This document shows positions 1 through 10,399 of a DNA stretch of 64,000 nt, piece after piece (the first letter of the stretch is position 1; every line of letters starts with the position of its first letter). The stretch lies in the NCBI GenBank assembly GCA_014490595.1, contig CP061031.1, forward strand, positions 1,426,001-1,490,000, in the 5' to 3' direction. The notes under the pieces are model-generated. The model made no database searches, was not told the origin of the DNA, and was given only the letters and a program-made list of their open reading frames with translations. The DNA is from Corynebacterium wankanglinii. Lineage in GTDB: Bacteria > Actinomycetota > Actinomycetes > Mycobacteriales > Mycobacteriaceae. The translations under genes were made by a program, and so were the position numbers.

Positions 1-1185
1 CAGGAGCTGGCGCATCCATGCCATCTGGTCCACCTCGGCCTGGTCACCCTTATGGGACCCCTTCGTTTCCTTGTAGCGCCAGTGTGCGGCCACACCGAAC
101 TCCGCGTTGTAGTGCATCTCGTGGGTGCGTACCTGCACCTCGAGTGGGCGGCCTGTAGGCGTCATCACGGTCGTGTGCAGCGACTGGTAGACGCCGAAGC
201 GCGGGTTGGAGATGTAATCCTTGAAACGCCCCGGCATGACCGAGTACAGCGAGTGCACCACCCCGATAGCGGCGTAGCAGTCGTTGACGGTGTCCACCAG
301 GACGCGGATGCCCACCAGGTCGAAGATCTCGTTGAAGTCGTGGCCGCGCACAGCCATCTTCTGGTAGATGGACCAGTAGTGTTTCGGCCGCCCCATCACC
401 TCGGCCTGAATGCCGTTCGCCGAAAGCTCGCGCTGAAGGTCACCGGTAATTTCGCGCAGCGCCCGGTCTCTAGACGGCGCGTGGTCGGCCACCATGCGCA
501 CGATTTCCTCGTACTTCTTCGGCTGCAGGATGGCAAACGCTAGGTCCTCCAGCTCCCACTTCACACTGGCCATTCCAAGACGGTGCGCCAGCGGGGCAAT
601 GACGTCGAGCGTTTCCTGCGCTTTCTTCGCCTGCTTCTCGGGCGGAAGGAATCGCATGGTGCGCATATTGTGCAGGCGGTCAGCGACCTTGATCACCAGC
701 ACGCGGGGGTCTTCCGCCATAGCAACGATCATCTTGCGAATCGTCTCGGCCTCCGCGGCCGCCCCGAGAGCAACCTTGTCCAGTTTGGTCACGCCGTTGA
801 CCAGCTTCGCCACCTCTGGACCGAAATCCCGTGTGAGGTCGTCGAGGGAGTAGTCGGTGTCCTCCACCGTGTCATGAAGTAGCGCCGCGACCAAGGTCGT
901 TGTGTCCATGCCGATTTCCGCGCAGATGGTCGCCACAGCGAGCGGGTGGGTGATGTACGGATCCCCGGACTTGCGGTAGACACCTTCGTGGAGACGCTCC
1001 GCGGTCGCATACGCGCGGTCGAGAAGCTCCGCATCTGCTTTCGGATGGAATTTGCGGTGTAGCGAAAGCAAAGGGTCGAGCACCGGGTTGGTCTTGGAGC
1101 GGCTGCTTCCTGTCAGGGAGCGCGCCAGGCGAGCAGACATGCTGCGAACAGATGGGCCCGTTCGCTTCACCGGCTTGTCGGTCAT
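1..1185 (-). CDS. rel: Rel/RelA-SpoT bifunctional (p)ppGpp synthetase/hydrolase, partial
   Basis: Makes and degrades (p)ppGpp, the stringent-response alarmone. Only the N-terminal 395 codons lie in the window; the gene runs off the left edge. The hydrolase HD domain is visible with H80 and the H104-D105 pair in LLHDTVED, and the synthetase domain follows at about residues 265-380 with a conserved [11 protein letters not shown] segment. The C-terminal TGS/ACT part is outside. ATG at 1185 follows a GGAGG Shine-Dalgarno. Intact HD residues argue for a bifunctional long Rel, the usual single enzyme of actinobacteria. It lies 48 bp downstream of apt, probably as the last gene of the ruv-sec-apt-rel run. 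Confidence 0.95.
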   Translation of the reverse strand, partial: MTDKPVKRTGPSVRSMSARLARSLTGSSRSKTNPVLDPLLSLHRKFHPKADAELLDRAYATAERLHEGVYRKSGDPYITHPLAVATICAEIGMDTTTLVAALLHDTVEDTDYSLDDLTRDFGPEVAKLVNGVTKLDKVALGAAAEAETIRKMIVAMAEDPRVLVIKVADRLHNMRTMRFLPPEKQAKKAQETLDVIAPLAHRLGMASVKWELEDLAFAILQPKKYEEIVRMVADHAPSRDRALREITGDLQRELSANGIQAEVMGRPKHYWSIYQKMAVRGHDFNEIFDLVGIRVLVDTVNDCYAAIGVVHSLYSVMPGRFKDYISNPRFGVYQSLHTTVMTPTGRPLEVQVRTHEMHYNAEFGVAAHWRYKETKGSHKGDQAEVDQMAWMRQLL

Positions 1186-1233
1186 TTCGGGCCTCCGATC
1201 GCGGGATCTTTCTCAGCGTGTAAAACCGTAATC

Positions 1234-1809
1234 CTACGCTGCGTGGGGGTGCTCTTCGCCCAGGACCACCAGCGGAGCGTCGTGAAGCTTCTCGCGCCCG
1301 CCGAGACCTTGCACCTCCAAGACAACGACGTACCCGGCGACGATGCCGCCAGCGCGTTCAATGAGGTCGTGTGCAGCCGCGAGGGTGCCGCCGGTGGCAA
1401 GCACGTCGTCCACCAACACAATGCGTTTGCCGCTGATGTCCATCCCGTCGGCGGGAATTTCCAACGCCGCCGAGCTGTACTCGGTGGTGTACTCCTGCGT
1501 GATCACAGGCGGGGGGAGCTTCCCTTTCTTGCGGATGGCTAAAATGCCCGTGCCCAACTCGTAGGCGACCGCGGAGCCGAGCAAAAAGCCTCGTGCATCG
1601 AGCCCGCCGACAAGATCGGCGCCGAGTTTGCGGCTGGCCGTGGCCATCTCCGCGATCACGATGTTCAATGCGGCCGGATCGGCGAGAACGGGCGTGAGGT
1701 CTTCAAAAAGGACGCCGTCCTCCGGGAAATCCTGCACCTGACGGATCTTGTCCTTGAGTGCCGCGCTTGCAGTGGCGTAACGGTTGCCGTCGATAGGTGT
1801 GGGGGCCAT
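1234..1809 (-). CDS. apt: Adenine phosphoribosyltransferase
   Basis: Salvages adenine to AMP using PRPP in the cytoplasm. The 191-residue protein has the type I phosphoribosyltransferase fold signature: the PRPP loop is seen as [13 protein letters not shown] in the C-terminal half (about residues 131-143), preceded by [10 protein letters not shown]. Length is slightly over the family norm because of a short N-terminal extension. ATG at 1809 has an AGGAGA Shine-Dalgarno. It sits between the solute-binding lipoprotein gene and rel, the order recalled for C. glutamicum; a purine salvage enzyme beside Rel fits the shared nucleotide pool, but that link is inference. Confidence 0.95.
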   Translation of the reverse strand: MAPTPIDGNRYATASAALKDKIRQVQDFPEDGVLFEDLTPVLADPAALNIVIAEMATASRKLGADLVGGLDARGFLLGSAVAYELGTGILAIRKKGKLPPPVITQEYTTEYSSAALEIPADGMDISGKRIVLVDDVLATGGTLAAAHDLIERAGGIVAGYVVVLEVQGLGGREKLHDAPLVVLGEEHPHAA

Positions 1810-1825
1810 TGGTTGATTTCTCCTG

Positions 1826-3436
1826 TTACTTTTCGGCCGGGGTTGTCTCTGAATTCAGCTGCCACCGGTCCATGTTCCAGCCGATGCCGGCGAGACCTGT
1901 GTACGGCACCACGTTACGCACTGCCCCGTCTACTGCGAACGTGCGGGGCTGCGCAGCGAGCGGGATTGAAGGAAGTTGCTTCCACAAGTACGCCTCCTGG
2001 GCGCGCAGCGCGCCGAGGTCTTGAGCGCGATTGTTGGCGGCGGGATACTCCCGCATCGGATCCTCCGCGTGAAGGATCACGTCCGCTGCCCCCTCGGTCC
2101 AGGACTCATTGCCCCACTCGTCATATTCCGCGCGCGGAAGGTCCGCAAGCGTCTTGCCGCCCTCTGTGACGTCGATAACGTTGATGTCCGCCGGCTCGCA
2201 GCTGCGGCGGATGGAATCGACCATCGCCGCGAACCGAGCGTCTGGGTAGGGGTACCCGATGCGGACCTCATAGCCCGACAACGCCGAGGCTGCAGCGATG
2301 TCCACATCGAGATGGGGCTCTGCAACGCTCGCAACACGTTGCGCAAGTGGGTCAGCGTGCTGCAGGACGTGTAGCGGCGATACCGGCACATCGATCCCCG
2401 CCACCTGACTGGACACCTTTGCAACGGCGCGCGGGTCCACGCACTTGGCAAGAGCCTGCCGGTTCTCCGGCACCGCCCACATTCCCACCTCCGGGAACGT
2501 CAGCACCTCAGTGAGCTCACCCACCTGCGTCTCCACCGTCATCCGATTTCCCTCGGCATCAACGTCGTGCCAGTCAGGTGACGTCTCTCGCAGATCGCCG
2601 ATGCGCAACGCTTCCGCATCCGCCAACTCGCCCGAATTTGCCCCGCCGGGCCACACAACCATTTCAGCAGTCTGAGGTGCGACACCGTAGTAGTACTCGT
2701 TGGCGACTAGGGTGACCTCACCGCTATCTCCCACTCCGGCGATCTTGAAGGGGCCGAACGATACCTGCAGTTCGGGGTCAAACTGCGCGAGACTAAACCC
2801 GTGCCGCCAAACATTCGCCACAGGTGTGAGGCGCGAAACGTCGTCGGACCGAAGGTCGTCGTCAAGCTCCTCGATGCTCTTACCCAGACGCCCCGCGACC
2901 GCATGCGCGGGAAGTACAGTGCCCGCCTCAAACAGGCCCCGCCAACGAGCACCACGATCTTCCTTGAAGGTCAGCGTGAACTCCTTGGAACCCGCTGTGC
3001 ACGACAGATCTTCCGTATCGTCAAACAGTGGCATCTGCGAGCCAAACAGGTCCGGATACTGCCCGGCTGTGAAGGTGAGCAAATAATCGGAACACGTCAC
3101 CGGCGTGCCGTCTGAAAACACAGCGCTGTCGGAGAGCGTGTAAATCACCTTGCGTTGATCTCCCGGCAACACCTGGGTAGTAACAAGATCGGTGTTCGGA
3201 ATCATCTGCCCGCTCGGACCCGGAACATACACCCCCGGGTACAAGCGGACGGACAACAGCTCCGCCAGATCCGTCGCGCCCTCAAGCGTGCCCGCGTTGG
3301 TGGTGTGCAGCCCGCTGAGCACCTGGTAACCGAACAACCTCTTAGTCTGCTCAGCGTCCCCTTCGCCCGTTTCGCACGCGGTAAGGGCGATGCAACCCAC
3401 CACCGCGGCAACAGCCGCGGCGAACCTACGCCTCAT
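1826..3436 (-). CDS. ABC transporter family 5 substrate-binding lipoprotein
   Basis: Extracellular solute-binding protein of the peptide/nickel (SBP family 5, DppA/OppA) type, expected to be lipid-anchored outside the membrane. From ATG 3436 the protein has 536 residues with an arginine-rich n-region, a hydrophobic core and a lipobox LTAC at about residues 18-21. An in-frame ATG at 3448 is an alternative; anything further upstream would overlap secF. No permease or ATPase genes are next to it, so the substrate and partner transporter are unknown. Known orthologues occupy the same place between secF and apt in corynebacteria. Peptide binding is inferred from family only. Confidence 0.85.
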   Translation of the reverse strand: MRRRFAAAVAAVVGCIALTACETGEGDAEQTKRLFGYQVLSGLHTTNAGTLEGATDLAELLSVRLYPGVYVPGPSGQMIPNTDLVTTQVLPGDQRKVIYTLSDSAVFSDGTPVTCSDYLLTFTAGQYPDLFGSQMPLFDDTEDLSCTAGSKEFTLTFKEDRGARWRGLFEAGTVLPAHAVAGRLGKSIEELDDDLRSDDVSRLTPVANVWRHGFSLAQFDPELQVSFGPFKIAGVGDSGEVTLVANEYYYGVAPQTAEMVVWPGGANSGELADAEALRIGDLRETSPDWHDVDAEGNRMTVETQVGELTEVLTFPEVGMWAVPENRQALAKCVDPRAVAKVSSQVAGIDVPVSPLHVLQHADPLAQRVASVAEPHLDVDIAAASALSGYEVRIGYPYPDARFAAMVDSIRRSCEPADINVIDVTEGGKTLADLPRAEYDEWGNESWTEGAADVILHAEDPMREYPAANNRAQDLGALRAQEAYLWKQLPSIPLAAQPRTFAVDGAVRNVVPYTGLAGIGWNMDRWQLNSETTPAEK

Positions 3437-3461
3437 GTGTCCCGCCATCTTCCGCCGCCTG

Positions 3462-4664
3462 CTACTGGGCGGTCGGACGCCACGTCGCGGCGGTGGACGC
3501 GCCCTCAACGCCGGTGCCGCCAGCACGACGGACGGGGGCGGCAACTTGGCGCTTCTCCGGCGCGGTCTCCGCTGATTGGCTAGGGGCAGTTGCATCAGTG
3601 CCGCGGGCGCGGTAGCGCTCTACCTCGGCGTTGTGGTCCTTGTACTTCTTCTTCCGGTTCACCAGGCTCACCAAAAGCGGCGTAGCGAGAAACAACGACG
3701 AGAAGATGCCCTCAATCACACCAATAAGCTGGATAAGTGCGAGGTCGCGCAGTGTACCCACACCGAGCATCCAGACCGCGACTACCATCAGCGCCACAAT
3801 CGGCAGCGCCGAGATCACGGAGGTGGAGATGGAACGCATCACCGTCTGGTTCACCGCCAGGTTCGCCTCTTCCGCGTAGGTTGAGCGGCGCGAATCCAAC
3901 ACACCCGAAGTATTCTCGCGCACCTTGTCAAACACGATCACCGTGTCGTACAGCGAGAAAGTGAGGACGGTGAGCAGGCCGATGATCATCGCCGGGGTGA
4001 CTTCAAGGCCGAAAAGCGCGTAGATACCCATAATCAGCACCGCATCAACGATCAAAGCGGCCATCGCGGCAGCCGCCATCTCGCGTTGCAGGCGAACTGC
4101 GACGTACACCGCAGCCGCAACAAGGAAGGCCAGCATCGCCAGGAGCATGCGGTTAGTGATGGTCGAACCCCACGATTCAGACACCGTTGAGTCGCCGATC
4201 GCGTCCGCGCTCGGCTCGCCGTTGTAATCCTTAATCTGGTACTCGTCGAAGATCGCCTGACGCGCCGCGTCGATTTGCTCCTGAGTCAGGTGCTCAGAGT
4301 TGATCTCCAGCATGCGTGAATCGCCGGAGCCCACGATTTGGGTGAGCTCGGGGGTCACCCCAGTTGCGTCTGTGAAGGTCTCCCCCACTTGCTCCGTTAC
4401 GAGCTCCCCGGCCGGCATGGTCATCTTCGTGCCGCCCTCGAAGTCGATGCCCATGTTGAACCCGCGCAGCAACATTGCCAGCAGCGAGATCACCACGAGA
4501 GCGAGGGTGATGCCGTACCAGATCTTGCGCCGACCAACGAAGTCGATGGCGCCCGTGCCGTCGTAGAGAGTCTCTGCAGAGCGCTTCGCTTTCACCGGCG
4601 TCGCGCCGCTATCGCGCGTGGCGCGAGCCGATACGTCTGTCGCGGTTGCCTTTGTGCTCGACAT
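3462..4664 (-). CDS. secF: Protein translocase accessory subunit SecF
   Basis: With SecD forms the proton-motive-force-driven membrane complex that assists late steps of Sec export. The 400-residue protein starts with a hydrophilic tail, then a first membrane segment (about residues 48-67), a periplasm-side domain and five further hydrophobic segments. The RND-type motif GIDFEGGTK follows the first segment. The C-terminus is a hydrophilic extension rich in Ala, Thr and Arg, a variable part in actinobacteria. ATG 4664 has a GAGGAG Shine-Dalgarno that overlaps the end of secD, with only 2 bp between stop and start, so translation is probably coupled. Confidence 0.95.
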   Translation of the reverse strand: MSSTKATATDVSARATRDSGATPVKAKRSAETLYDGTGAIDFVGRRKIWYGITLALVVISLLAMLLRGFNMGIDFEGGTKMTMPAGELVTEQVGETFTDATGVTPELTQIVGSGDSRMLEINSEHLTQEQIDAARQAIFDEYQIKDYNGEPSADAIGDSTVSESWGSTITNRMLLAMLAFLVAAAVYVAVRLQREMAAAAMAALIVDAVLIMGIYALFGLEVTPAMIIGLLTVLTFSLYDTVIVFDKVRENTSGVLDSRRSTYAEEANLAVNQTVMRSISTSVISALPIVALMVVAVWMLGVGTLRDLALIQLIGVIEGIFSSLFLATPLLVSLVNRKKKYKDHNAEVERYRARGTDATAPSQSAETAPEKRQVAAPVRRAGGTGVEGASTAATWRPTAQ

Positions 4665-4666
4665 GT

Positions 4667-6593
4667 TTAAATCTCCTCATTCTCTGCGGCCGCCTGGAGC
4701 TCGAGCTTGTCGACGCCATTGTGTTCCCCAATGCTCGCCTCCGCTCGACGGGCCTCAGCGGTCTTGAACGCCTTGCCCATGCCGTTCACAGACGGCTTGG
4801 ACCAGAACGAATTGCGAGACGCGATGATCATCAGCGGCGCGGTGACCAAGAACGTCACGACGAGGTCGAAGACGGTAGTCAAGCCCATGGTGAAGGCGAA
4901 GCCCTTCACGTCGCCGACAGCCAGGAAGTAGATGATCACGGCCGCAATCAGGGTCACCATGTTGCCGGTGACAACGGTGTCCTTCGCGCGCTCCCAGCCG
5001 GATGCGGTAGCAGAACGGAAGGTCTTGCCCTTGCGCACCTCGTCCTTTATGCGTTCGTAGATGACGATGAAGGAGTCGGCGGTGGCGCCAATGCCGATCA
5101 CCAAACCTGCAATGCCGGACAGATCCAGCGAGTAGCCGATCCAGCGCCCGAGTAGCACCAGCGTGCCGTACACGAGCGCGCCCGCGGCTACGAGCGACGC
5201 AAGGGAGATCAGACCGTAGAGGCGGTAGTACGCGAAGACGAACAGCGCCACCAGGGCAAGACCGACCAGGCCCGCGTACAGGCCGGCCTTGAGTGAGGCC
5301 TGGCCGAGTGATGGGGGCACGGACAGGGCGGTGCCACCCGGTTCACCGTTCTCTCCCGCGAACGACAGCGGCAGAGCGCCGTAACGCAGGTTGTTGGCGA
5401 GGTTTTCCGCCTCTTCCTGGGTGAAATTGCCCGTGATCGACGTGGCGGACCCAACCGGGGTCGCCCCCTGGATCACCGGGGCGGAAATGACCTGGGAGTC
5501 GAGGGTGATCGCGATCTGCTTCTGCAGCATCTCACTGGTCAGGCGCGCCCACGTCTCGGAACCGTTGGGCTGGCCGGCCTGGCTGAACGCGAAACTGATC
5601 TCCATCTGGCTCGACTGCGGGTTAAAGCCGCCGGTAATGGAGCGCGACGTGTCGATCTGCTCGCCGGTCAGGCGCGGACCGTCGGCTTCAGTAACGCCGT
5701 CGAGCAGCGGTACTTCGTCGAGAAGCAGCGCCTGGCCCGACGTGGGGTCACATGCGACCAGCGGCAACTCTGCCTTGTCGGAGCCCGCAAGTGGATCGGT
5801 AATCTGACCCATGCAACGCGCCGACATGAGCGTCAACGCCGCGAACTGCTCGGTCGGATCCGTGGATTGGCGGGTGCGACGCAGCATGTCTGTCGTCTCC
5901 TGGCGGCGCTCCGTTGCCTCCACTGGGCCGTTCGGCTCTGGAAGCGGCTGAGCGGTCACCTGGGGAACGTCTTTCGGCTCCTCCGGCTGCTCCTCCTCCT
6001 TAGGTGCGATGTCCTTGCCCTCTTGGCCCTCTTGGCCCTCTTGCGAGCCGGCCTCCGGGTTCGCAGCTTCCTTTTCCGCAGCCTGCTTACGGGCAGCGAG
6101 CTGAGTGAGGACAGTCTGCCCCTCCTGCGCGGAGAAGACGCCGTATTTCACCCACTCGTTGACCATGTCGAGGATGACGCCATCGACCTTCGTGCTATCC
6201 GCAGCCGGCGGGTCTAGCACGGGACGGAAGAACAGCTGGGAGGTTTGGCCGATGTTGCGGATCTCCGTGGTGTCGTCGCCGGCGGCCTCAATCACGATGG
6301 TGTTGCCGTCCACAACGACGGACGCGCCGGACACACCCATGCCGTTGACACGATTTTCGAGGATGTTTCGTGCGTCCTGCAGCTGCTCGGAGGTTGGCTC
6401 ACCCCTGCGGCACCAGCGTCACTCGGGTGCCGCCTTGCAGGTCGATGCCGAGCTTAGGCTCCGCGGTCTTACTACCGGTGAAAAAGACTAAGGCGTAGAC
6501 ACCAATGACGATGATGGCAAAGAGCGCGAGCGCACGGGCGGGCCAGCGCTTCTTGCCTTTCATCTCGCGGGACCGCCGAGTGTTGTTGGACAC
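4667..6593 (-). CDS. secD: Protein translocase subunit SecD (one frameshift in this sequence)
   Basis: Partner of SecF in protein export. The N-terminal part (GTG 6593 after an AGAGGAG site) carries the first membrane segment and the motif [17 protein letters not shown], then meets TGA at 6401-6399. The rest of SecD, starting [20 protein letters not shown], continues one base on and runs intact to 4667, with the P1 domain and five further membrane segments including the [19 protein letters not shown] motif. Removing one G from the four-base run at 6402-6405 (or adding two bases) restores about 641 residues. secD matters for export, so sequence error is the likeliest cause. An acidic linker holds a QEG tandem repeat. 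Confidence 0.9.
6018..6043. repeat. Three tandem 9-bp units inside secD
   Basis: The unit CCCTCTTGG is repeated three times, the last copy losing its final base. It encodes QEG repeats in the acidic, low-complexity linker of the SecD periplasmic domain. The unit is a multiple of three, so copy-number change would preserve the frame. Confidence 0.8.
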
Positions 6594-6749
6594 TGAGCTG
6601 ACTCCTCTGCTTTCCGAGCTCCATTTTTCTGCTTCACCCGCGCCTCGAGCAGCGATAAATGGGCATACTCTCAAGGCGTGCCGGTGAAGACACAACGGAA
6701 CATGCTACGGCATGAACCCGAAAATCCGTCAGTCCGGTCCGCCGGCCCT

Positions 6750-7826
6750 TTAATAAAGTGACATTTGCCCCGGGGCTTCAGGCGGCGCCTGCAGACCCAA
6801 GTGCTCCCAAGCAGCCGCGGTAGCCACACGGCCCCGCCCCGTCCGGGACATCAGACCCGCGCGAACCAGATAGGGTTCGCACACTTCCTCGATGGTCCCA
6901 GGCTCCTCGCCCACTGCGATCGCGAGTGTGCCGACACCTACCGGGCCGCCGCCGTGCCCTCTAATCAGGGAGTTGAGCACCGCCCGATCCAACCGGTCGA
7001 GACCGCGCTCATCCACGTCGAACACACTCAGCGCAGCACGAGCCGCAGCAAGGTCAACGCGCCCGTCGCCATGCACATCTGCCCAGTCGCGCACGCGCCG
7101 CAGCAGGCGGTTAGCAATGCGCGGCGTCCCCCGGGAACGGGAGGCGATTTCCACAGCAGCATCTGTGTCGATCCGCACGCCAAGGATCGAGGCAGCGCGG
7201 CTAACCACCTTCGTCAGATCAGCGACGTCGTAGAACTCCATTTGGGCGGTGAACCCAAAGCGGTCGCGCAGCGGACCCGTGAGCATCCCTGCCCGGGTTG
7301 TCGCTCCCACGAGTGTGAACGGCGGAATTTCCAGTGGGATCGACGTCGCTCCAGGTCCCTTGCCCACAATCACGTCGATCCGAAAATCCTCCATCGCCAT
7401 GTAGAGCATTTCCTCAGCGGGACGAGCGATGCGGTGGATCTCGTCGATGAAGAGGACGTCTCCCTCCATCAAGTTCGACAGCATCGCCGCCAGGTCACCG
7501 GCGCGCTCGAGCGCGGGGCCGGACGTCATGCGCAGCGACGTGCCCAGCTCCTGCGCCACGATCATCGCCATGGTGGTCTTGCCCAATCCGGGCGGGCCGG
7601 AAAGCAAGATGTGGTCTGGCGTTACGCCGCGGCTGCGTGCGCCAGCGAGAACCAAATTGAGCTGCTCTCGCACCTTCGGCTGCCCGATGAATTCGTTGAT
7701 TGACTTCGGGCGCAGCGAGCGTTCTATGTCGTGTTCATCCGCCTGCGCGTGGGCGTCCACTGGCGACGGCGGCTTCGCAGCGAACCCTTCCGGCAGAGCA
7801 AACTCAGTCTTTTCTACGTCCGACAC
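6750..7826 (-). CDS. ruvB: Holliday junction branch migration ATPase RuvB
   Basis: Hexameric AAA+ motor that drives branch migration with RuvA. The 358-residue protein has Walker A GPPGLGKT at residues 77-84, Walker B FIDEIHR near residue 130, sensor region [18 protein letters not shown], and the C-terminal winged-helix domain ending in the typical APGQMSLY tail. It starts 12 bp after ruvA, in the standard ruvC-ruvA-ruvB order. After it, 156 bp separate it from secD; the yajC gene that often lies there in related genomes is not visible. Confidence 0.97.
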   Translation of the reverse strand: MSDVEKTEFALPEGFAAKPPSPVDAHAQADEHDIERSLRPKSINEFIGQPKVREQLNLVLAGARSRGVTPDHILLSGPPGLGKTTMAMIVAQELGTSLRMTSGPALERAGDLAAMLSNLMEGDVLFIDEIHRIARPAEEMLYMAMEDFRIDVIVGKGPGATSIPLEIPPFTLVGATTRAGMLTGPLRDRFGFTAQMEFYDVADLTKVVSRAASILGVRIDTDAAVEIASRSRGTPRIANRLLRRVRDWADVHGDGRVDLAAARAALSVFDVDERGLDRLDRAVLNSLIRGHGGGPVGVGTLAIAVGEEPGTIEEVCEPYLVRAGLMSRTGRGRVATAAAWEHLGLQAPPEAPGQMSLY

Positions 7827-7838
7827 GGAAGCACCACC

Positions 7839-8453
7839 CTACTTCTTCCCTAGCTGGCTCAGCGCACTGCGCAACAGCGCGGAGGCGGACTCGGCGGGCT
7901 CTGCTTCAACCAGTGCATCCACGACAGGCCGCGCGGAGCGTTCCTGGAAGCCAAGGCCTAGTAGCGCCTCAACAACCTGCTCAGAGACCAACGACGCACC
8001 GTTGCGAGTAGGGGCGGCCACCGCTGCCGCAGGGGCGTCCGCCGCCGGAATGAACGCATCAACCTTGTCTTTGAGCTCGAGCACGATGCGCTCGGCCATC
8101 TTCTTACCTACACCTGGCACCGTCTGGATCGACTTCGCATCCCCGGAAGCGATGTGAGCCGATAACTCTCCGGCATCAAACACAGATAGCGCGGCGAGCG
8201 CCAGCTTGGGGCCAAGCCCGGAAACGGTTTGAAGTTTGTGGAACATCTCCCGCGCCTCCGGGTCGCCGAACCCGTAGAGGGTGACTCCGTCATCTTTAAC
8301 CACCATGGTGGTCATCACGCGGCTCTGCTCTCCGCGGGTGAGTCTGCCCAGGGTAAGCGGGGTGGCAAGGAACCGGTAGCCGACACCGGCACACTCGATA
8401 ACCGCGTGGTCGAGCCCGATAGAGAGCACTTCGCCGTTGAGAGAATCAATCAC
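7839..8453 (-). CDS. ruvA: Holliday junction DNA-binding protein RuvA
   Basis: Binds the four-way junction and recruits RuvB. From GTG 8453 the protein has 204 residues starting [13 protein letters not shown], the usual RuvA N-terminus. The two helix-hairpin-helix segments are visible ([14 protein letters not shown] and [19 protein letters not shown]), followed by a flexible Ala-rich linker and the RuvB-binding C-terminal domain. GTG overlaps the TGA of ruvC in a GTGA junction and has an AAGGCGG site upstream. A longer frame reaching 8519 would need to overlap ruvC further and lacks support. Confidence 0.95.
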   Translation of the reverse strand: MIDSLNGEVLSIGLDHAVIECAGVGYRFLATPLTLGRLTRGEQSRVMTTMVVKDDGVTLYGFGDPEAREMFHKLQTVSGLGPKLALAALSVFDAGELSAHIASGDAKSIQTVPGVGKKMAERIVLELKDKVDAFIPAADAPAAAVAAPTRNGASLVSEQVVEALLGLGFQERSARPVVDALVEAEPAESASALLRSALSQLGKK

Positions 8454-8995
8454 TGGTTCGCCGCCTTTACGGTGAGCTGGTGTGTACGTGCAATGAGTGG
8501 AGCGCGCCAGCAGTGGCACACGGCGATCGCGAGCGCGTCCGCGGCGTCAGCTGGCTTCGGCGCTTCGGACAAACCGAGGAAGCGTGTGATCATGGTCGTC
8601 ATCTGCTTCTTATCCGCGCGCCCATTACCGGAGACCGCCTTTTTCACCTCGGACGGGGTGTACATATGCACCGGGATGTCGCGCTCCGCGGCTGCGAGCA
8701 CCATCACCCCGACTGCGTGGGCCGTGTGCATGACGGTAGAGACATTGCCCCGCTCGAAAATCCGCTCCATGGCGATGACATCCGGCTGGTAGTCATCCAT
8801 CCACTCTCCTACCGCGCGAGAAATGCGGAGAAGCCGCTCAGACAATGCGGCGGTGGAAGGGGTGCGCACAACCCCGACCGCGACGGGGATAATCTGTCGT
8901 CCACGCCCCGCCTGCACCACGGAAAGTCCGCACCGGGTAAGGCCTGGGTCAATGCCCATTACACGCAATCCTTGGAGGGATCCACCCAGAGTCAC
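8450..8995 (-). CDS. ruvC: Holliday junction resolvase RuvC
   Basis: Endonuclease that cuts Holliday junctions symmetrically. From GTG 8995, which has a strong AAGGAGGAGG site, the protein has 181 residues. RNase H-like catalytic acids are visible: D in [12 protein letters not shown] near the N-terminus, E in [11 protein letters not shown], and the paired aspartates in [15 protein letters not shown]. It begins the ruvCAB run; yebC lies upstream behind a hairpin terminator, so ruvC probably has its own promoter in 8996-9060. Confidence 0.96.
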   Translation of the reverse strand: MTLGGSLQGLRVMGIDPGLTRCGLSVVQAGRGRQIIPVAVGVVRTPSTAALSERLLRISRAVGEWMDDYQPDVIAMERIFERGNVSTVMHTAHAVGVMVLAAAERDIPVHMYTPSEVKKAVSGNGRADKKQMTTMITRFLGLSEAPKPADAADALAIAVCHCWRAPLIARTHQLTVKAANQ

Positions 8996-9062
8996 CGCCT
9001 CCTCCTTCCACGCAACAACCTGTAAATGTGACACATATGTTCTACCACACGGAGCAGAACTA

Positions 9063-9093
9063 AAGCCCGCGCCGCGGTGGGCGGCACGGGCTT
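9063..9093 (-). terminator. Rho-independent-type hairpin after yebC
   Basis: Inverted repeat AAGCCCG-x-GCCGC / GCGGC-x-CGGGCTT with a 5-nt loop lies 15 bp past the yebC stop. On the minus strand it is followed by TTTAGTT, a weak U-run. It separates yebC from ruvC. Confidence 0.65.
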
Positions 9094-9107
9094 GAAGAAT
9101 GGACGGG

Positions 9108-9860
9108 CTAGTCGTCCAGCTGTGCGGCGACCTCATCGGAGATCGTCATGTTGGTGTAGACATTCTGCACGTCATCGGAATCCTCGAGCGCATCGATCAG
9201 TCGCATCATCTTTTTCGCGCCATCGACATCCAAATCCACCTGCACATCAGCGCGGAACTCCTGGCCGGCATCCTCCACCTCGATGCCCTCGTCGGTGAGC
9301 GCCTCACGGACTGCCGACAGATCCGTCGGCTTGCAGGTGATCTCGAACTCCCCGCCGAGGTCGTTGACCTCTTCGGCGCCTGCCTCGAGCACCGCCATCA
9401 ACACGTCGTCTTCGGTGAGCTCACCTTTCTGGATTGTCACCACCCCGGTTCGCTCAAACATGTAACCGACAGAGCCAGACTCGCCCAAGTTGCCGCCATT
9501 TTTGGTCATGGCCGTTCGCACCTCGGTTGCCGCGCGGTTGCGGTTGTCGGTCAGGCACTCAATGAGCACTGCCACGCCGTTGGTGCCATACCCCTCGTAC
9601 ATGACAGTTTCCCAGTTCGAACCGCCCGCTTCTTCGCCCGAGCCGCGCTTGCGTGCTCGCTCAATGTTGTCACCCGGGACGGAGGCTTTTTTCGCCTTGC
9701 GGATCATATCGTCCAGAGTGGGGTTGGCGGCAGGGTCACCGCCGCCGGTGCGGGCCGCAACCTCGATATCCTTGATCATCTTCGCCCACAACTTCGACCG
9801 CTTCGCGTCGTTTGCGGCCTTTTTGTGCTTCGTGGTTGCCCACTTTGAGTGGCCCGACAT
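9108..9860 (-). CDS. YebC/PmpR family DNA-binding regulatory protein
   Basis: Member of the YebC/TACO1 family; recent work ties family members to ribosomes stalled at proline stretches, older work to transcription near ruv genes. The 250-residue protein starts [21 protein letters not shown], the family's hallmark N-terminus, and ends in an acidic segment. Length fits the family. ATG 9860 has an AGGAGAAGGGG site. The position directly before ruvCAB is widely conserved. A TATAAT-like -10 lies about 50 bp upstream of the start. Confidence 0.93.
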   Translation of the reverse strand: MSGHSKWATTKHKKAANDAKRSKLWAKMIKDIEVAARTGGGDPAANPTLDDMIRKAKKASVPGDNIERARKRGSGEEAGGSNWETVMYEGYGTNGVAVLIECLTDNRNRAATEVRTAMTKNGGNLGESGSVGYMFERTGVVTIQKGELTEDDVLMAVLEAGAEEVNDLGGEFEITCKPTDLSAVREALTDEGIEVEDAGQEFRADVQVDLDVDGAKKMMRLIDALEDSDDVQNVYTNMTISDEVAAQLDD

Positions 9861-9910
9861 AACGCACCCCTTCTCCTCGGTTCACGTGTACTTGACGTAT
9901 AACAGACGGC

Positions 9911-9916
9911 ATTATA
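9911..9916 (-). promoter_or_regulatory. Candidate -10 box of yebC
   Basis: A perfect TATAAT on the minus strand lies about 50 bp before the yebC ATG. A clear -35 is not seen at the expected spacing, so this is suggestive only. Confidence 0.4.
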
Positions 9917-9937
9917 CGCACTCCCCGCAGCTGGCCC

Positions 9938-10399
9938 TTACCGGTCGCCTAGCGCGAACTGTGGCAATGTGGCTGTTCCGCCCAGACGCAACACACGTAC
10001 CGCCGGTCGAAGGCGAAGCGCCCTGGTGTCCGCAACGGCATCGTCGTAGAACCGCAACGCCAGCTCAACACGGGTGTGCGCATCCTGTAGCTGAGGTGGC
10101 CAAGGGTTCTGCCCGACCCGCTCCCGCAAAGCCTCCGTCAGCTGAGTCTCTTGCGAGAGCCTGCGCTGCAGGTCCGTTGCAGTCAGCGGGATCTGCTCCG
10201 TTTGTGCGGCCAACGCGGCAAGCTCCGGGAATAGGACCGCCACCACTGCACACCGGCGGTCCAGAGCTGCCTGCAGCGCGTCCCGCGAGCGGTCGAGACG
10301 GATGTGCAAACGGTTGAGACGTTGCGCGGTGTTGAATGCCCACGCCGCGCACAACGTCAGCGCCACTGCAAGTACCAGCAACGGTAGGTTCAACGCCAC
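9938..10399 (-). CDS. Small membrane-anchored protein of unknown function
   Basis: I do not recognise a defined family. The 153-residue protein has one N-terminal hydrophobic segment (about residues 4-23) that could be an uncleaved anchor, followed by a mostly helical, Arg/Leu/Ala-rich region that recalls LemA-type or other helical-bundle proteins only loosely. GTG 10399 overlaps the end of pimA by 10 bp and uses a GGAGG site inside pimA, so it is translationally coupled to the phosphatidylinositol mannoside genes. A role at the cell envelope is inference from location and anchor. Confidence 0.7.
   Translation of the reverse strand: MALNLPLLVLAVALTLCAAWAFNTAQRLNRLHIRLDRSRDALQAALDRRCAVVAVLFPELAALAAQTEQIPLTATDLQRRLSQETQLTEALRERVGQNPWPPQLQDAHTRVELALRFYDDAVADTRALRLRPAVRVLRLGGTATLPQFALGDR

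Noticed and set aside
7429..8157. 242-codon plus-strand frame
   Set aside because: Antisense to ruvB and ruvA; Ser/Ala-rich with no family pattern.
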